From a candidate division WOR-3 bacterium (GTDB lineage: Bacteria; SDB-A): a stretch of DNA of 64,000 bases. Location: the NCBI GenBank assembly GCA_016926475.1, contig JAFGON010000057.1, positions 8,411 through 72,410 on the forward strand, given 5' to 3'. A program made the translations under genes and the position numbers. The notes below the pieces were generated by a model. That model made no database searches and had not been told where the DNA came from. It was given only the letters and a program-made list of their open reading frames with translations. Shown here piece by piece: positions 7,491-16,580 of the stretch (positions within the stretch are counted from its first letter, which is position 1; the number at the start of each line of letters is the position of its first letter).

Positions 7491-8438
7491 ATGAAGTTCA
7501 AAGGCATCTTGGCTTTTATAATACTGATTTTTATTTTCCAATCTTTACTTTTTGCGGGGATCACCGATTGGTATGAAAAGACTTTCGAGAAGGAAGAATC
7601 CGGTATCGGAATGGCTTTTTTAAAACTGCCCATATCTGCAAAACAAATTGCCATGGGCGGAGTAAGCACTTCTGTTTTTGAGGGAGAAGGAGGAATTTAC
7701 GGCAATCCCGCAACTTTACTGACAAAAGATCCTGAAAAGAAGATAGTATTTACGCATCAAAATCTTTTCCAGGGAATACACAATGAATTCGCCGGCATTC
7801 TCATTCCAGGAAAAAAAATGGCTATGGCATTTTCAACCAGCGGCCTTTTCATAGACGGTATAGAATACAGAACTGGTCCGGGAGAATCCGAGGGCGATTT
7901 CAGCGCGTACGATTTTTCTGCCTCCATGTCAGCGGCTTACAATCTTTACAGAGACATGTCAGTTGGAGTGAGGACCAAGATCATTCATGAAAGAATATTC
8001 GAGAGCACGACGACGGTATACGCTTTCGATTTCGGGGTTTTCTATTTTCCTTTTGAAAGGTTGAAGTTCGGAGCGACGATTGAGAATTTGGGTCCGAAGT
8101 ATTCCCTGAAAAAAGATTCCGAAACCCTTTCAAGACTCCCTACGTCTTGGAGAGTAGGCTTATCGGCGGATATGCCTTCTTTTTGGAATCTGCGTGAGAT
8201 AATAGCTGTTGACGCATGGAAATCTCCAGACGTCAGGATGAGATTTGACGTTGGAGCGCAGATAACTCACCCCAGCAGGTTTTCATTGAGATTAGGAGGA
8301 AAATTCAACTACGACAGTCAATCCTTTACCGCAGGTTTCGGTTACGTATGGAAGAGCATTTCGCTTGACTACGCTTTTGCGCCATACTCATCGGACCTCG
8401 GTCAGGCTCACGTCGTGACATTGACGCTTTCGATATAG
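7491..8438 (+). CDS. PorV/PorQ-family outer-membrane protein
   Basis: 315 residues with a signal peptide ending LLFAG. The start of the mature barrel has the family pattern: FLKLPISAKQIAMGGVSTS followed by GIYGNPATL, as in PorV/PorQ barrels. These are FadL-like outer-membrane proteins that shuttle or hold type IX secretion substrates. The rest is amphipathic beta-strands ending in a strand with a terminal hydrophobic residue. The window carries a protein with a type IX sorting domain (14657-16453), a plausible client. The location inside an operon with PATAN and roadblock regulators is unusual and suggests linked control. Confidence 0.75.
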   Translation: MKFKGILAFIILIFIFQSLLFAGITDWYEKTFEKEESGIGMAFLKLPISAKQIAMGGVSTSVFEGEGGIYGNPATLLTKDPEKKIVFTHQNLFQGIHNEFAGILIPGKKMAMAFSTSGLFIDGIEYRTGPGESEGDFSAYDFSASMSAAYNLYRDMSVGVRTKIIHERIFESTTTVYAFDFGVFYFPFERLKFGATIENLGPKYSLKKDSETLSRLPTSWRVGLSADMPSFWNLREIIAVDAWKSPDVRMRFDVGAQITHPSRFSLRLGGKFNYDSQSFTAGFGYVWKSISLDYAFAPYSSDLGQAHVVTLTLSI

Positions 8439-8451
8439 TAAAGGAGGTCAA

Positions 8452-9159
8452 ATGGCTGCTTTGAGCGGTAAACTCACGGATTTTGAAATACCCACTATTC
8501 TACAATTCATCAAAATGAGCAACAAAAACGGTATTTTAAAAATTTCCTCAGCCAAAACCAACGGAGAAATTCATTTCAAGGATTCTTCCATCGTCTACGC
8601 GATTGACGGAGACGAAAACAGCGGGGAAGTCGCTTTGTTCAACCTATTCCAGCTGAAAGACGGAGCTTTTGAATTTGTCCCTTCCGAAAACATTCTCAAC
8701 AGTCACTTCGACCTTCCAATAGATAACGCATACCAATCGCTCCAGTCGCAGTTAAAAGAATGGGAAGAAATTACCAGAGCGATACCTGACTTAAATCTGT
8801 CTGTTGGATTGATTTCAGATCCAGCGGTTAAAGAAGTAAAAATAACTCCGCCCCAATGGATCATAGCAGCTCAAGTCGACAACTTGAAAAGTCTTAAAGA
8901 CCTTTCCGCATCCACCGGTTTTTCACAGCTCGAAACAGCAAAAATAGTATATTCGCTTATTCAGAACGGGCTTGTAGAAGTTTCGAAAAAAACCGTAAAA
9001 GAAGATAGTTCCTCAGAAATTCCAAGAATGGAAGATCAAGTAGATGAAGATTTCGAAGAAGAAGATGACGAAGAAGCAAAACCCATTGGAAAAGAGACGG
9101 ATGAAGAAAGATCAAGAAGAATATCGAGAAGAAAACATAAAAAAGGATTTTTCAGATAA
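8452..9159 (+). CDS. PATAN/DUF4388 domain protein with charged tail
   Basis: 235 residues. The N-terminal PATAN/DUF4388 domain (about 1-100) shows LSGKLTDFEIPTILQFIKMS and GEIHFKDSSIVYAIDGD. A central region at about 130-180 resembles a small winged helix (LSASTGFSQLETAKIVYSLIQNGLVEV). The tail is first very acidic (EDFEEEDDEEA), then very basic (RRISRRKHKK). AGGAGG precedes the ATG, and it follows the PorV-like gene by 13 bases. It shares its PATAN domain with the response regulator at 5828, so the two may bind the same partner. The biochemical role is unknown. Confidence 0.8.
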   Translation: MAALSGKLTDFEIPTILQFIKMSNKNGILKISSAKTNGEIHFKDSSIVYAIDGDENSGEVALFNLFQLKDGAFEFVPSENILNSHFDLPIDNAYQSLQSQLKEWEEITRAIPDLNLSVGLISDPAVKEVKITPPQWIIAAQVDNLKSLKDLSASTGFSQLETAKIVYSLIQNGLVEVSKKTVKEDSSSEIPRMEDQVDEDFEEEDDEEAKPIGKETDEERSRRISRRKHKKGFFR

Positions 9160-9216
9160 GTTTGCAATTAATTTAACCGATAGTTTTTAAGCTCAATAAT
9201 TCACCAGGAGATAATA

Positions 9217-10473
9217 ATGGCTGAAGTCAGACCTTTTAAAGCCCTTAGACCAATTTTGGATTTGGTAAATAAAATTGCCGCTCCGCCCTACGACGTGGTA
9301 TCCTCCAATGAAGCAAGAATTTTAGCCAAAGACGACAAATATTCCTTTCTTCACGTCACTAAACCCGAAATAGATCTAGACCCTTCGATAGACCTCTACG
9401 ATGAAAAGGTTTATATAAAAGGATCTGAAAACATGAAACTATTCATTGAAAATGGATGGCTTGTACAGGACAATACCCAGAACTATTATATATACAGACA
9501 GATCATGGGAACTCACAGCCAGGTGGGAATAGTCGCTTGCGCCAGCGCGGATGACTACGAATCAGATATTATAAAAAAACACGAATTTACGAGAAAAGAC
9601 AAAGAAGACGACAGGCTCAAACACATTCTTTCATTAAACGCCAACACCGGTCCTGTTTTTTTGACATACCGAGCAAAAAAGAAAATAGACGATTTCGTCG
9701 ACAGTTTCATAAAAAACAATTCTCCGGTTTATGATTTTAAGACCTCAGACGGAATATCTCACACTTTTTGGGTTGTTTCCGGAAAAGACGAAATCGAGTT
9801 TATGAAAAAAAGCTTCAATGAGATTGACGTCCTCTATGTGGCAGACGGGCACCACCGAAGCGCTTCAGCCGTCCGAGCGAGAGAAGTTTACAGTCAGAAA
9901 AATCCTAACCACACAGGCGAAGAAGAATACAACTTTTTTCTTTCGGTTATCTTTCCAGACGAGCAGATGAACATCATAGATTACAACAGGGTGGTCAAAG
10001 ACCTGAACTGCTACAGCAAGGATATGTTTTTGGTAAAAGTCGGTGAAATTTTCGAAGTGAACAAAATACAATGCTCTGACCCGGAAAATTGCAAACCTTC
10101 TGAAAAGCACAGGTTTTTGATGTATATTGACGGAGTGTTTTATTCTTTAAAAGCCAGAGAAAAATTGCTGAATTCCGAAGATACCCTGGAACTTCTCGAT
10201 GTGAATATACTCCAAAAAAATTTACTCGCCCCCATTCTCGGAATCCAGGACCCTCGTACAGACAAAAGAATTGATTTTATAGGCGGAATAAGAGGAATAA
10301 AGGAATTAAAAAATCTAGTCGACAGCGGGAAATTTCAAATCGCCTTTTCTCTCTACCCCGTCGGAATTGACGAATTGATCAAAATAGCCGACAGCGGAAA
10401 AACCATGCCGCCTAAATCAACTTGGTTTGAGCCAAAACTTCGGAGCGGACTCGCGGTACACATGCTGTCTTAA
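9217..10473 (+). CDS. DUF1015 family protein
   Basis: 418 residues matching the DUF1015 family over its whole length: N-terminal PFKALRP and APPYDVVS, and the central VADGHHRSASA motif. The family is widespread and conserved, but its reaction is not established. No signal peptide or membrane segment is seen, so it is cytosolic. It has its own ribosome site (AGGAG) 57 bases after the PATAN gene and may be read from the same transcript. It is convergent with the LpxH-like gene with almost no spacer and no clear terminator. Confidence 0.85.
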   Translation: MAEVRPFKALRPILDLVNKIAAPPYDVVSSNEARILAKDDKYSFLHVTKPEIDLDPSIDLYDEKVYIKGSENMKLFIENGWLVQDNTQNYYIYRQIMGTHSQVGIVACASADDYESDIIKKHEFTRKDKEDDRLKHILSLNANTGPVFLTYRAKKKIDDFVDSFIKNNSPVYDFKTSDGISHTFWVVSGKDEIEFMKKSFNEIDVLYVADGHHRSASAVRAREVYSQKNPNHTGEEEYNFFLSVIFPDEQMNIIDYNRVVKDLNCYSKDMFLVKVGEIFEVNKIQCSDPENCKPSEKHRFLMYIDGVFYSLKAREKLLNSEDTLELLDVNILQKNLLAPILGIQDPRTDKRIDFIGGIRGIKELKNLVDSGKFQIAFSLYPVGIDELIKIADSGKTMPPKSTWFEPKLRSGLAVHMLS

Positions 10474-10481
10474 TAGGGTCT

Positions 10482-11285
10482 CTAAAAGATTATTTCGTGA
10501 AACAGTCTTCCTTTTTTATATTGTAAAACTGTTCCATGTTTCATCCAGTCCCCTATGACGCCGAGTTCTTTCCCTTTTTCTCTGTATATGAACGGACTGT
10601 GAAGGTGCCCTATAATCACATAGTCAAATCCATCTTTCCAGGTATTTTTGGAAAATTTTATGTATCTGTCGTAGGTGAAATTGAGTTTTTTCGATCTGCC
10701 TCTGCTCATTCTCGATACGGCTTTTGCGATGTTAAATCCCATTTTTGGGGGAATTTTCTTGAAAAGACACACGCTGAACCCGTTTCTAAGAATAAAACGT
10801 GATACTCTGTCGAGGATTGAATTTTTGTTTAAATTATCTCCGTGTGAAATCCAAAACCTCTTGCCGTTGAAGTCGAGTTCAAGTTTCTCACAGCATTGAA
10901 CTCCAGCGTATTCTTCAATGAGCCTCTTCCCCCAAAGATCGTGGTTGCCTAAAAGATAAACCACAAACGGGCTTTTTTTCGACAACTGAAAAATTTCAAT
11001 CAATACGTTCAGATTTTTCGGGTCTATCAGCTTTCCGTAGTCAAAAAGAAAATCAAAAATATCACCGTTGAAGATCACGGGTATTTTTTTTTCAGCCAAC
11101 CACTTTAGCAGTTTAGAAAAATTTCTCTTTTTTCGAGCTTCTTTCTCCGGATTCTCAGAGCCAAAATGAGAATCGGATATAAAGCAAATCTCATTTAGAG
11201 GAGAGGTAAATTTCAAGGACAGTTCTAACGAATTTTTTCGCTTCAAAGTAAATTCCCGGTGAATTGGATTCCCTTGGTCCAGCAA
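10482..11285 (-). CDS. LpxH-like UDP-2,3-diacylglucosamine diphosphatase / metallophosphoesterase
   Basis: Calcineurin-like phosphoesterase with all five metal motifs: ISDSHFGS, GDIFDF, GNHD, SHGD and GHLH. The order and spacing fit the LpxH-type enzymes that hydrolyse UDP-2,3-diacylglucosamine to lipid X at the inner membrane, consistent with a lipopolysaccharide-making diderm. Start is uncertain: TTG at 11285 overlaps the upstream gene by 95 bases; TTG at 11216 would give a more typical short N-terminus. Neither has a clear Shine-Dalgarno. It could be a related pyrophosphohydrolase of other specificity. Confidence 0.75.
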   Translation of the reverse strand: MLDQGNPIHREFTLKRKNSLELSLKFTSPLNEICFISDSHFGSENPEKEARKKRNFSKLLKWLAEKKIPVIFNGDIFDFLFDYGKLIDPKNLNVLIEIFQLSKKSPFVVYLLGNHDLWGKRLIEEYAGVQCCEKLELDFNGKRFWISHGDNLNKNSILDRVSRFILRNGFSVCLFKKIPPKMGFNIAKAVSRMSRGRSKKLNFTYDRYIKFSKNTWKDGFDYVIIGHLHSPFIYREKGKELGVIGDWMKHGTVLQYKKGRLFHEIIF

Positions 11286-11670
11286 TATTTAAAATTGAAG
11301 GGTTGGTTCTTTGCAACCATTTGACGGCTTCCTTTATTTGGGCATCGACAGTTTTAAATATTTTACATGGTTTTTTATATTTCTTCGCGTATTTTACTGT
11401 CAGGTCTGTGCCTCTCCCGTTCCTTTCGTTTATGACTATAAGAGTCGCGTCTGATTCTATGACGTTCATGCGGGTTCTCTCCCAGTAATGCGCGCTGGGA
11501 GTTTCAATCATTTTATACTTTTCGGGAATTTTCCCGTCTTCTGATCTCCTGCCGAAAGGGCAGTACCCACCAAAAGGCAAGCCAAGTTCATCGGCGGCGT
11601 CAAGCGCTGCACGATCGACCCCGGTCTGACCTCCCGAACAAATGGAAATTTTATTTTTTCCGATATTCAT
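11191..11670 (-). CDS. Putative molybdenum-carrier / SLOG-fold protein
   Basis: 159 residues. The N-terminal CSGGQTGVDRAALDAADELG and GGYCPFGRRSEDG, followed by TRMNVIESDATLIV and GRGTDLTV, match the putative molybdenum carrier family, a Rossmann-like nucleotide-binding SLOG relative related to lysine decarboxylase-like proteins. Members often occur alone with no molybdoenzyme nearby, as here, and may instead bind nucleotides. A ribosome site (CAGGA) lies upstream. It sits in the minus-strand run with the transglycosylase and LpxH-like genes. Confidence 0.8.
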   Translation of the reverse strand: MNIGKNKISICSGGQTGVDRAALDAADELGLPFGGYCPFGRRSEDGKIPEKYKMIETPSAHYWERTRMNVIESDATLIVINERNGRGTDLTVKYAKKYKKPCKIFKTVDAQIKEAVKWLQRTNPSILNIAGPRESNSPGIYFEAKKFVRTVLEIYLSSK

Positions 11671-11714
11671 AGTTTCTCATTTCCTGAAATTATCGCCATT
11701 ATATCACATACCGG

Positions 11715-12368
11715 TTAATCTATCATACAGCCATTCTTCCTGTAGTTCATCTCGTCAAACAAAATTATATTTCTTAAAGGCATTCCCGCTTCTTCAGCTT
11801 TTTCGATAACTCTAAAAGCGTATCTTTCTCCAGCTCCTTCCCAATTCCCTCCTTGGTTGTATAGCCCAAGCGTTTTTATCCAGTTTCCACCGTATCCTCT
11901 TTTCAACGCGGACAAATACCAACAACCGAATTTCACGTTTGTTCTAATCTCCTTTAGGTCAAAACTTTCTTGAGAGACGGCTCCGGCGATGAGTTTTGCG
12001 GTCGAAGGGATTATCTGCATAAGTCCAGCATCGCCCGATAATCCCACTGCATCGTATTGAAACCTGCTTTCTGAGTAAATAACAGCAGCTACAACATAGG
12101 GGTTTATGTTATATTTCATTGAGTATTCGACAATCGCTTCAACTATCAGTTCAACCGTGTCTTCTACAATCCCCGATCCGCAGTTTAAAACGAAAGAATA
12201 TACCTCTTCCTCCGCAATTTCCCAATAGTCTCCTCTCGAACAATTTTCTTGAGGTACTTGGATTACATTCCTGTCCTGACTTTTGGGAAAAACAGTCCAA
12301 GTCTGAAAAAAGATCGCCGCTACAGAAATTAAAGCAAATGCAAACTGAAGGACAATTTTCAAATTCAT
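11715..12368 (-). CDS. Lytic transglycosylase (SLT domain)
   Basis: 217 residues: an N-terminal signal or anchor helix (LQFAFALISVAAIFF), then an SLT-family domain. Visible motifs are SESRFQYDAVG with catalytic Glu, GDAGLMQIIPSTA and the YNQGG motif of family-1 soluble lytic transglycosylases. It cleaves peptidoglycan glycan strands with formation of 1,6-anhydro ends in the periplasm. It overlaps the DUF89 gene by four bases (ATGA), so the two are translationally coupled. Confidence 0.92.
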   Translation of the reverse strand: MNLKIVLQFAFALISVAAIFFQTWTVFPKSQDRNVIQVPQENCSRGDYWEIAEEEVYSFVLNCGSGIVEDTVELIVEAIVEYSMKYNINPYVVAAVIYSESRFQYDAVGLSGDAGLMQIIPSTAKLIAGAVSQESFDLKEIRTNVKFGCWYLSALKRGYGGNWIKTLGLYNQGGNWEGAGERYAFRVIEKAEEAGMPLRNIILFDEMNYRKNGCMID

Positions 12369-13357
12369 CTAAACTCAATTATGCTTTCAAACTGTCTTTT
12401 ACCCAAAAATGAAGCCACCATTCTGTCCTTCACTCTTGCCAACCTAACCGTTGGTTTGGATATACAAGCAGAATAAGTCGTCTCGATAGCCCTGCCCTGC
12501 CCTGTTAATACTAACAAACCAGCACGGGTGACTGCAGAATCAAATTCATCTTCGACAGACAAAAGATCTATGCCTGGAGTCCTGCAGCCTGTCTTGACAA
12601 ATACAACTTTTCCCGATGAAACATCCTCTTTCCACTCATGATCGAACCGAGAGATTTCATCAGAGATTTCCATACACTCATCGTAAGTGATGTCGTTAAG
12701 AGCGGGTTCCGAATTCGCACCGATAGTAGTAGTTTCAAAACCCATTCTCAAAAGCGCTTTGATAAAGCACACCGCTCCGTTTACGAAGTCCCTGCCGGCG
12801 TTGTCGACGAGAATTACCGCAGATTTTTCTACGATTGAAGATACATTTTCGAAAAGAGATCCTGCTTCCTTTAAATCCAAACACCCCCCGTAATCGAGTT
12901 CGCCCTTCCTCCACATAAGAGCTGTCTCGTAATTTCCCATGTCAAAGAGGTTTCCTCTCAGTAGGCTTTCAACGGCAAAATAAAAGTATTCTCTAATTCT
13001 CTTGTCTCTTTCACCAAGTTCTCTCATGTTTCTCAAGGCTTCATCATTTTCCTTTTTTTTAATCTCTCTGAAAGGATCTGCGATTTTCAAATCTTTTAAA
13101 ACATCCTGCCTTTTTACGGTCACTTCGTGGACGGTTGAATAAAAACCGGCGGAGATTTTCTCGATTTCCCTAAACATCACCTCTCTGTATAAAACAGCGG
13201 TCTTATCATGGCCGAGTCCATGGATAAGTTCGGATATCAAACCCGTGTTGAACCTGAAAACATCCGCCCAGTATTTCGCCTGTTGATTATCCTTTCTCAA
13301 GTCCCAAAGTCCCGGTCTGTAATCAGCGGGGTTTTCCAAACATGTCAGCGCTTTCAA
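12365..13357 (-). CDS. DUF89 / ARMT1-like damage-control phosphatase
   Basis: 330 residues. Family motifs are present: GNLFDMGNYE, VDNAGRDFVNGA and TGQGRAIET, with the metal-binding Asp/Asn typical of DUF89. Members are metal-dependent phosphatases thought to remove damaged or overflow sugar phosphates. TTG start at 13357 is supported by AGAGGA just upstream and lies 35 bases inside hflX. Coupled to the transglycosylase gene by a 4-base overlap. Substrate not predictable. Confidence 0.85.
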   Translation of the reverse strand: MKALTCLENPADYRPGLWDLRKDNQQAKYWADVFRFNTGLISELIHGLGHDKTAVLYREVMFREIEKISAGFYSTVHEVTVKRQDVLKDLKIADPFREIKKKENDEALRNMRELGERDKRIREYFYFAVESLLRGNLFDMGNYETALMWRKGELDYGGCLDLKEAGSLFENVSSIVEKSAVILVDNAGRDFVNGAVCFIKALLRMGFETTTIGANSEPALNDITYDECMEISDEISRFDHEWKEDVSSGKVVFVKTGCRTPGIDLLSVEDEFDSAVTRAGLLVLTGQGRAIETTYSACISKPTVRLARVKDRMVASFLGKRQFESIIEFR

Positions 13358-14414
13358 TTTTCCTCTTCGCTCTTTTTAAAATCTCTCTTTTGAGGTCTTC
13401 TATTCCTTCTCCTGTCTTTCCTGACACGATCAAAAGGTTTTCGTCCTGGGGATAGACTTCTGTGGGAGCTGCGTCTTTTTTGTTTAGAAGGATTATCTTT
13501 TCTCCTTCGACACAACCGAGATTTTCCAGAACTTTTTCAACCGATTTAATCTTTGATGAGTAATTCTCTTCGGAAAAATCTGCGACGAGAAGTCTAAGGT
13601 CTGCTTCTGAAACTTCTTCAAGGGTGCTCTTGAAAGATTCGATAAGTTCAAAAGGCAGTTCTTCGACAAAACCTACTGTGTCTGAAACCAGAATTTTTTC
13701 TGTCCAATCCGAATGCTTCATCTGCCTTGTAGTGGTGTCTATAGTTGAGAACATCTGGCTGGAAGTCTTCGAAGAAGAGCCTGTCAAGGCGTTTAAAAGG
13801 GTCGTCTTCCCCGAGTTTGTGTAACCGACAAGAGAAACGCGAAATTTATCTCTTCTCCTCTCTTTCTGCATTTTGAGAGATATTGAGTTCTTTTCGATGA
13901 AATTTTCTATCATAGAAATTTTTCTCTTGATAGCCCTTTTCTCGGTTTCAAGTTTGGTCTCACCCGGCCCTTTGGTTCCGATACCTCCGGCCTGCCTGGA
14001 CATGTAGTCGAAACCGCCTACAATTCTGCTCAGCCTGTGTTTCAATTGAGCCATCTCTACTTCGGCCATTGCTATCTTGCTTCTCGCGTGACGGCTGAAT
14101 ATTTCGAGTATTATGTCCTTTCTCGTGTAAACTGACAGGCCTGTAGCTTTCTCGACGCTTTTTATCTGGGATCCTGAAAGTTCATTGACAAAAACGACAT
14201 AAGCCGCTTCGGTCTTTTCCGCGCAATCCTTTATTTCATCAATTTTCCCTTTTCCGGCGTAAAACTTGCTGTCGGGTTTTTCCCTGGTCTGGAAAAAATT
14301 TTCCGTAGACTCGTATCCCAGGGTTCTCAAAAGCCCGTCCATTTCGTGGAGTAAAACCAGATTTCTCTCTTTGTCCCTTTTGCCGCTTACTGCAACTGAT
14401 ATGAAAAATTTCAT
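13323..14414 (-). CDS. hflX: GTPase HflX
   Basis: Ribosome-associated GTPase that splits stalled or heat-damaged ribosomes. The N-terminal HflX subdomain is at about 1-150 (the SRHARSKIAMAEVEMAQLKHR segment and GGIGTKGPGETKLE are signatures). The G domain follows with GYTNSGKTTLLNAL, a switch II DTVGFVEELP and NKKD. Start chosen at ATG 14414 (MKFFISVAV), with GGG-containing ribosome site just upstream; ATG at 14444 would add ten residues without one. It heads a five-gene minus-strand run. Confidence 0.93.
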   Translation of the reverse strand: MKFFISVAVSGKRDKERNLVLLHEMDGLLRTLGYESTENFFQTREKPDSKFYAGKGKIDEIKDCAEKTEAAYVVFVNELSGSQIKSVEKATGLSVYTRKDIILEIFSRHARSKIAMAEVEMAQLKHRLSRIVGGFDYMSRQAGGIGTKGPGETKLETEKRAIKRKISMIENFIEKNSISLKMQKERRRDKFRVSLVGYTNSGKTTLLNALTGSSSKTSSQMFSTIDTTTRQMKHSDWTEKILVSDTVGFVEELPFELIESFKSTLEEVSEADLRLLVADFSEENYSSKIKSVEKVLENLGCVEGEKIILLNKKDAAPTEVYPQDENLLIVSGKTGEGIEDLKREILKRAKRKIESADMFGKPR

Positions 14415-14501
14415 TTTCTGCCCTTTTTTGCCAAAATATGTCATGAAAGTTTAAACAATCGCCTCTCAGAAAACAACGGGATCAACATCGAAAACTGTGA
14501 A

Positions 14502-14529
14502 TTTACAATGGACGAGCTTTTTTTGTCAA
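14502..14529 (-). promoter_or_regulatory. Candidate promoter for hflX operon
   Basis: On the minus strand, a perfect TTGACA (14529-14524), a 16-base spacer and TGTAAA (14507-14502). It lies about 90 bases before hflX. Confidence 0.45.
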
Positions 14530-14604
14530 CTCTAATTGTCGCCCCATGATTTATTGTTAGAAAATAAAGGTGGATTTTAACTTTAAATCAGTCCATAATT
14601 GATC

Positions 14605-14625
14605 CGCCAAAAACAAGTTTTGGCG
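14605..14625 (+). other. Hairpin in 5' leader of the secreted propeller gene
   Basis: CGCCAAAA-ACAAG-TTTTGGCG forms a perfect 8-bp stem with a 5-base loop, about 20 bases ahead of the AAGGAGG ribosome site. No T-tract follows it. It could stabilise the 5' end of an abundant mRNA. Confidence 0.5.
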
Positions 14626-14656
14626 AAAGCACCGAACAACAGAAAAGGAGGTAAGA

Positions 14657-16453
14657 ATGAAAATGCTGTGTGTTTTATTTTCTTTGGTATTGGCAGCATC
14701 CATGCTATTGGCAGTTCCAGCCGGACTCTCTGATGGAGTTGGATACACTCAGACAATCTATGAGTCTCCCTCTATCTCTCTTCCTCCCGACTTAAACGTA
14801 GAAAACGCGACATCTGAACTTGTGCAGGCAAAAGAATGCGGAGACTTAGAGAGAGCCAACGAACTTTCGCTTTTGATCAACGCTTGGTGGAAACAAAACA
14901 GGGTTCAGGAATTCGACCCTTCTGAGACAGGTTCTGCAGCGGAGAACACAAGGCTTACAACTGAAGAATTGGATGATCATATCAGCCCGACTTATTACGC
15001 GCCTTTATGGGGAACAGACGTCAGAATAGACCCTCGCGATGATTGCTACGGCGGCAACATAGTCTCTCTGAGCAACGGCGACCTCTACTCCATTTTTGTC
15101 TATTACTCATCCCCGAATTACTACAGAGTGACAAGAAGGTCAACAAACGGAGGGCAGACCTGGTCAACCTGCAACGAGATTAGCTTTACTAATGATATTA
15201 CTTACCCTCGGCTGAGCGTAGCCGACGACACCTTGGTAATGTCCTACGCAATGGAAAACTCCTCAAGCGAGTGGCAGCTCTGGGTCAAAACGACTTTACC
15301 TGGAGCTAGTTTGAATGACCTCACCTGGGGATCTCCCTCGAACGGATATACCAGCGACTACATCAGATATGCTGTCGTCACAAACGACGGACCAAACTAC
15401 AACTCCAAATGGATATACGCAACTTGGACACAGGGACACACGACCGGAACAGACCATACTTACATTAGATTCGCCCGTTCCAGCGATATGGACGTCTCTA
15501 CCTGGGAAATCAATGACACCCTCGGAAGCAGTTCGGGAGATAATATTTTCTACTACGGGACAGACATTGAAAACGGCGATGGGACAAGATTGGTCCTCGT
15601 AGTTGCCCTGCACCCGAGCGGCTGGCCTCAGTCTTTCGACGAGTATGTAAGGTCGTTAGCTTCTTCAAACGGAGGCTCCAGTTGGTCTTCGTTCGTCAAC
15701 ATTACCGACGGTCACAACAACCTCGACGAGAACCAGCCCTCCATTGCCGGTTCGCACGTCGACAGCACATGGTTCTGCATACTGAGGGTCGCAGACACTA
15801 CATATTCAACACAGCACCTCTACAACTATTACTCGATAAACCATGGCGCGGCCTGGACCGAAGACGCATGGGTCACGGCGTTTGATGACTGTTTCCTGCC
15901 TCACGTCTATATCGACTACAACACCTCCGATGTCTTTGCGGTTTTCAGGGTTGATAACGGATCATCAGAAGAAGTAAGGTACAAAGAAGGTAGAATATCA
16001 GCCCCGACTTTATGGTCGACTTCAGTCGTCATAAACGACAACACTAACGACCTCAGTTCTGTTTACGGGCCGAAAGTCTGTTTTGACTACGCAAGGACAA
16101 ACGCCTGTGTCATGTGGACGGACTACAGCTCGAACTACAGCGTTTGGTTCGACAGGACTGACGTGACAGGAGTCGAAGAAGAACCAGTGACCGGCGACAT
16201 CGAAGGGGAGGCTTTTGCAGTTTCCCAGACCGGAAAGAATTTCAGGATAACATACTCCGTTGCGTCAGCTCAAAACGTCTCCATAGACGTCTTCGACGTC
16301 ACCGGAAGAAATGTAGCCCAAGTATTCAACGGAACGAGACAGCCTGGGACATACACGGTTGACTTCACACCCGATTTCGCTCAGGGCTCGTATTTCTTCA
16401 CTTTGAGCACCCCGCAAGGAATTCAGACCCGCAGAGTTTTCCTGGCTGAATAG
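14657..16453 (+). CDS. Secreted beta-propeller (BNR/sialidase-like) protein with type IX sorting domain
   Basis: 598 residues: signal peptide (MKMLCVLFSLVLAASMLLAVPA), a ~90-residue helical pro-region, and a ~400-residue region with BNR/Asp-box motifs (STNGGQTW, SSNGGSSW) typical of sialidase-fold propellers. The C-terminal ~80-residue type IX (Por) sorting domain has IDVFDVTGRNV, PGTYTVDF and GSYFFTL. It is therefore exported and cleaved or anchored by a Por system. The propeller lacks an obvious set of sialidase catalytic residues, so binding rather than hydrolysis is possible. Strong AAGGAGG, a leader hairpin and a strong terminator suggest high expression. Confidence 0.82.
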   Translation: MKMLCVLFSLVLAASMLLAVPAGLSDGVGYTQTIYESPSISLPPDLNVENATSELVQAKECGDLERANELSLLINAWWKQNRVQEFDPSETGSAAENTRLTTEELDDHISPTYYAPLWGTDVRIDPRDDCYGGNIVSLSNGDLYSIFVYYSSPNYYRVTRRSTNGGQTWSTCNEISFTNDITYPRLSVADDTLVMSYAMENSSSEWQLWVKTTLPGASLNDLTWGSPSNGYTSDYIRYAVVTNDGPNYNSKWIYATWTQGHTTGTDHTYIRFARSSDMDVSTWEINDTLGSSSGDNIFYYGTDIENGDGTRLVLVVALHPSGWPQSFDEYVRSLASSNGGSSWSSFVNITDGHNNLDENQPSIAGSHVDSTWFCILRVADTTYSTQHLYNYYSINHGAAWTEDAWVTAFDDCFLPHVYIDYNTSDVFAVFRVDNGSSEEVRYKEGRISAPTLWSTSVVINDNTNDLSSVYGPKVCFDYARTNACVMWTDYSSNYSVWFDRTDVTGVEEEPVTGDIEGEAFAVSQTGKNFRITYSVASAQNVSIDVFDVTGRNVAQVFNGTRQPGTYTVDFTPDFAQGSYFFTLSTPQGIQTRRVFLAE

Positions 16454-16482
16454 ATTCTTTTACATCGATTTAGCGAAAAAGG

Positions 16483-16511
16483 AGAGGTTATAAACCTCTC
16501 CTTTTTTTATT
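16483..16511 (+). terminator. Rho-independent terminator of propeller gene
   Basis: AGGAGAGGTTATAAACCTCTCCT, read in two arms (GGAGAGGTT and AACCTCTCC around a short AT loop), followed by a run of seven T. Confidence 0.92.
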
Positions 16512-16538
16512 GACCCGCCGGTATAAAATCCATAAAAT
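16510..16538 (+). promoter_or_regulatory. Sigma-70 promoter ahead of the micro-ORF and rsgA
   Basis: TTGACC (16510-16515), 17-base spacer, TAAAAT (16533-16538), starting on the last bases of the preceding terminator. The predicted start is about 16545, giving a leader that contains the micro-ORF at 16581. Confidence 0.6.
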
Positions 16539-16580
16539 CTCTTTGTATAAATAAACCCGTGCCTAAGGAGGTGTTGAAGT

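Noticed and set aside
14657-16453. Active sialidase
   Set aside because: Asp-boxes are present, but no convincing arginine triad or Tyr/Glu pair could be placed by eye, so only the fold is called.
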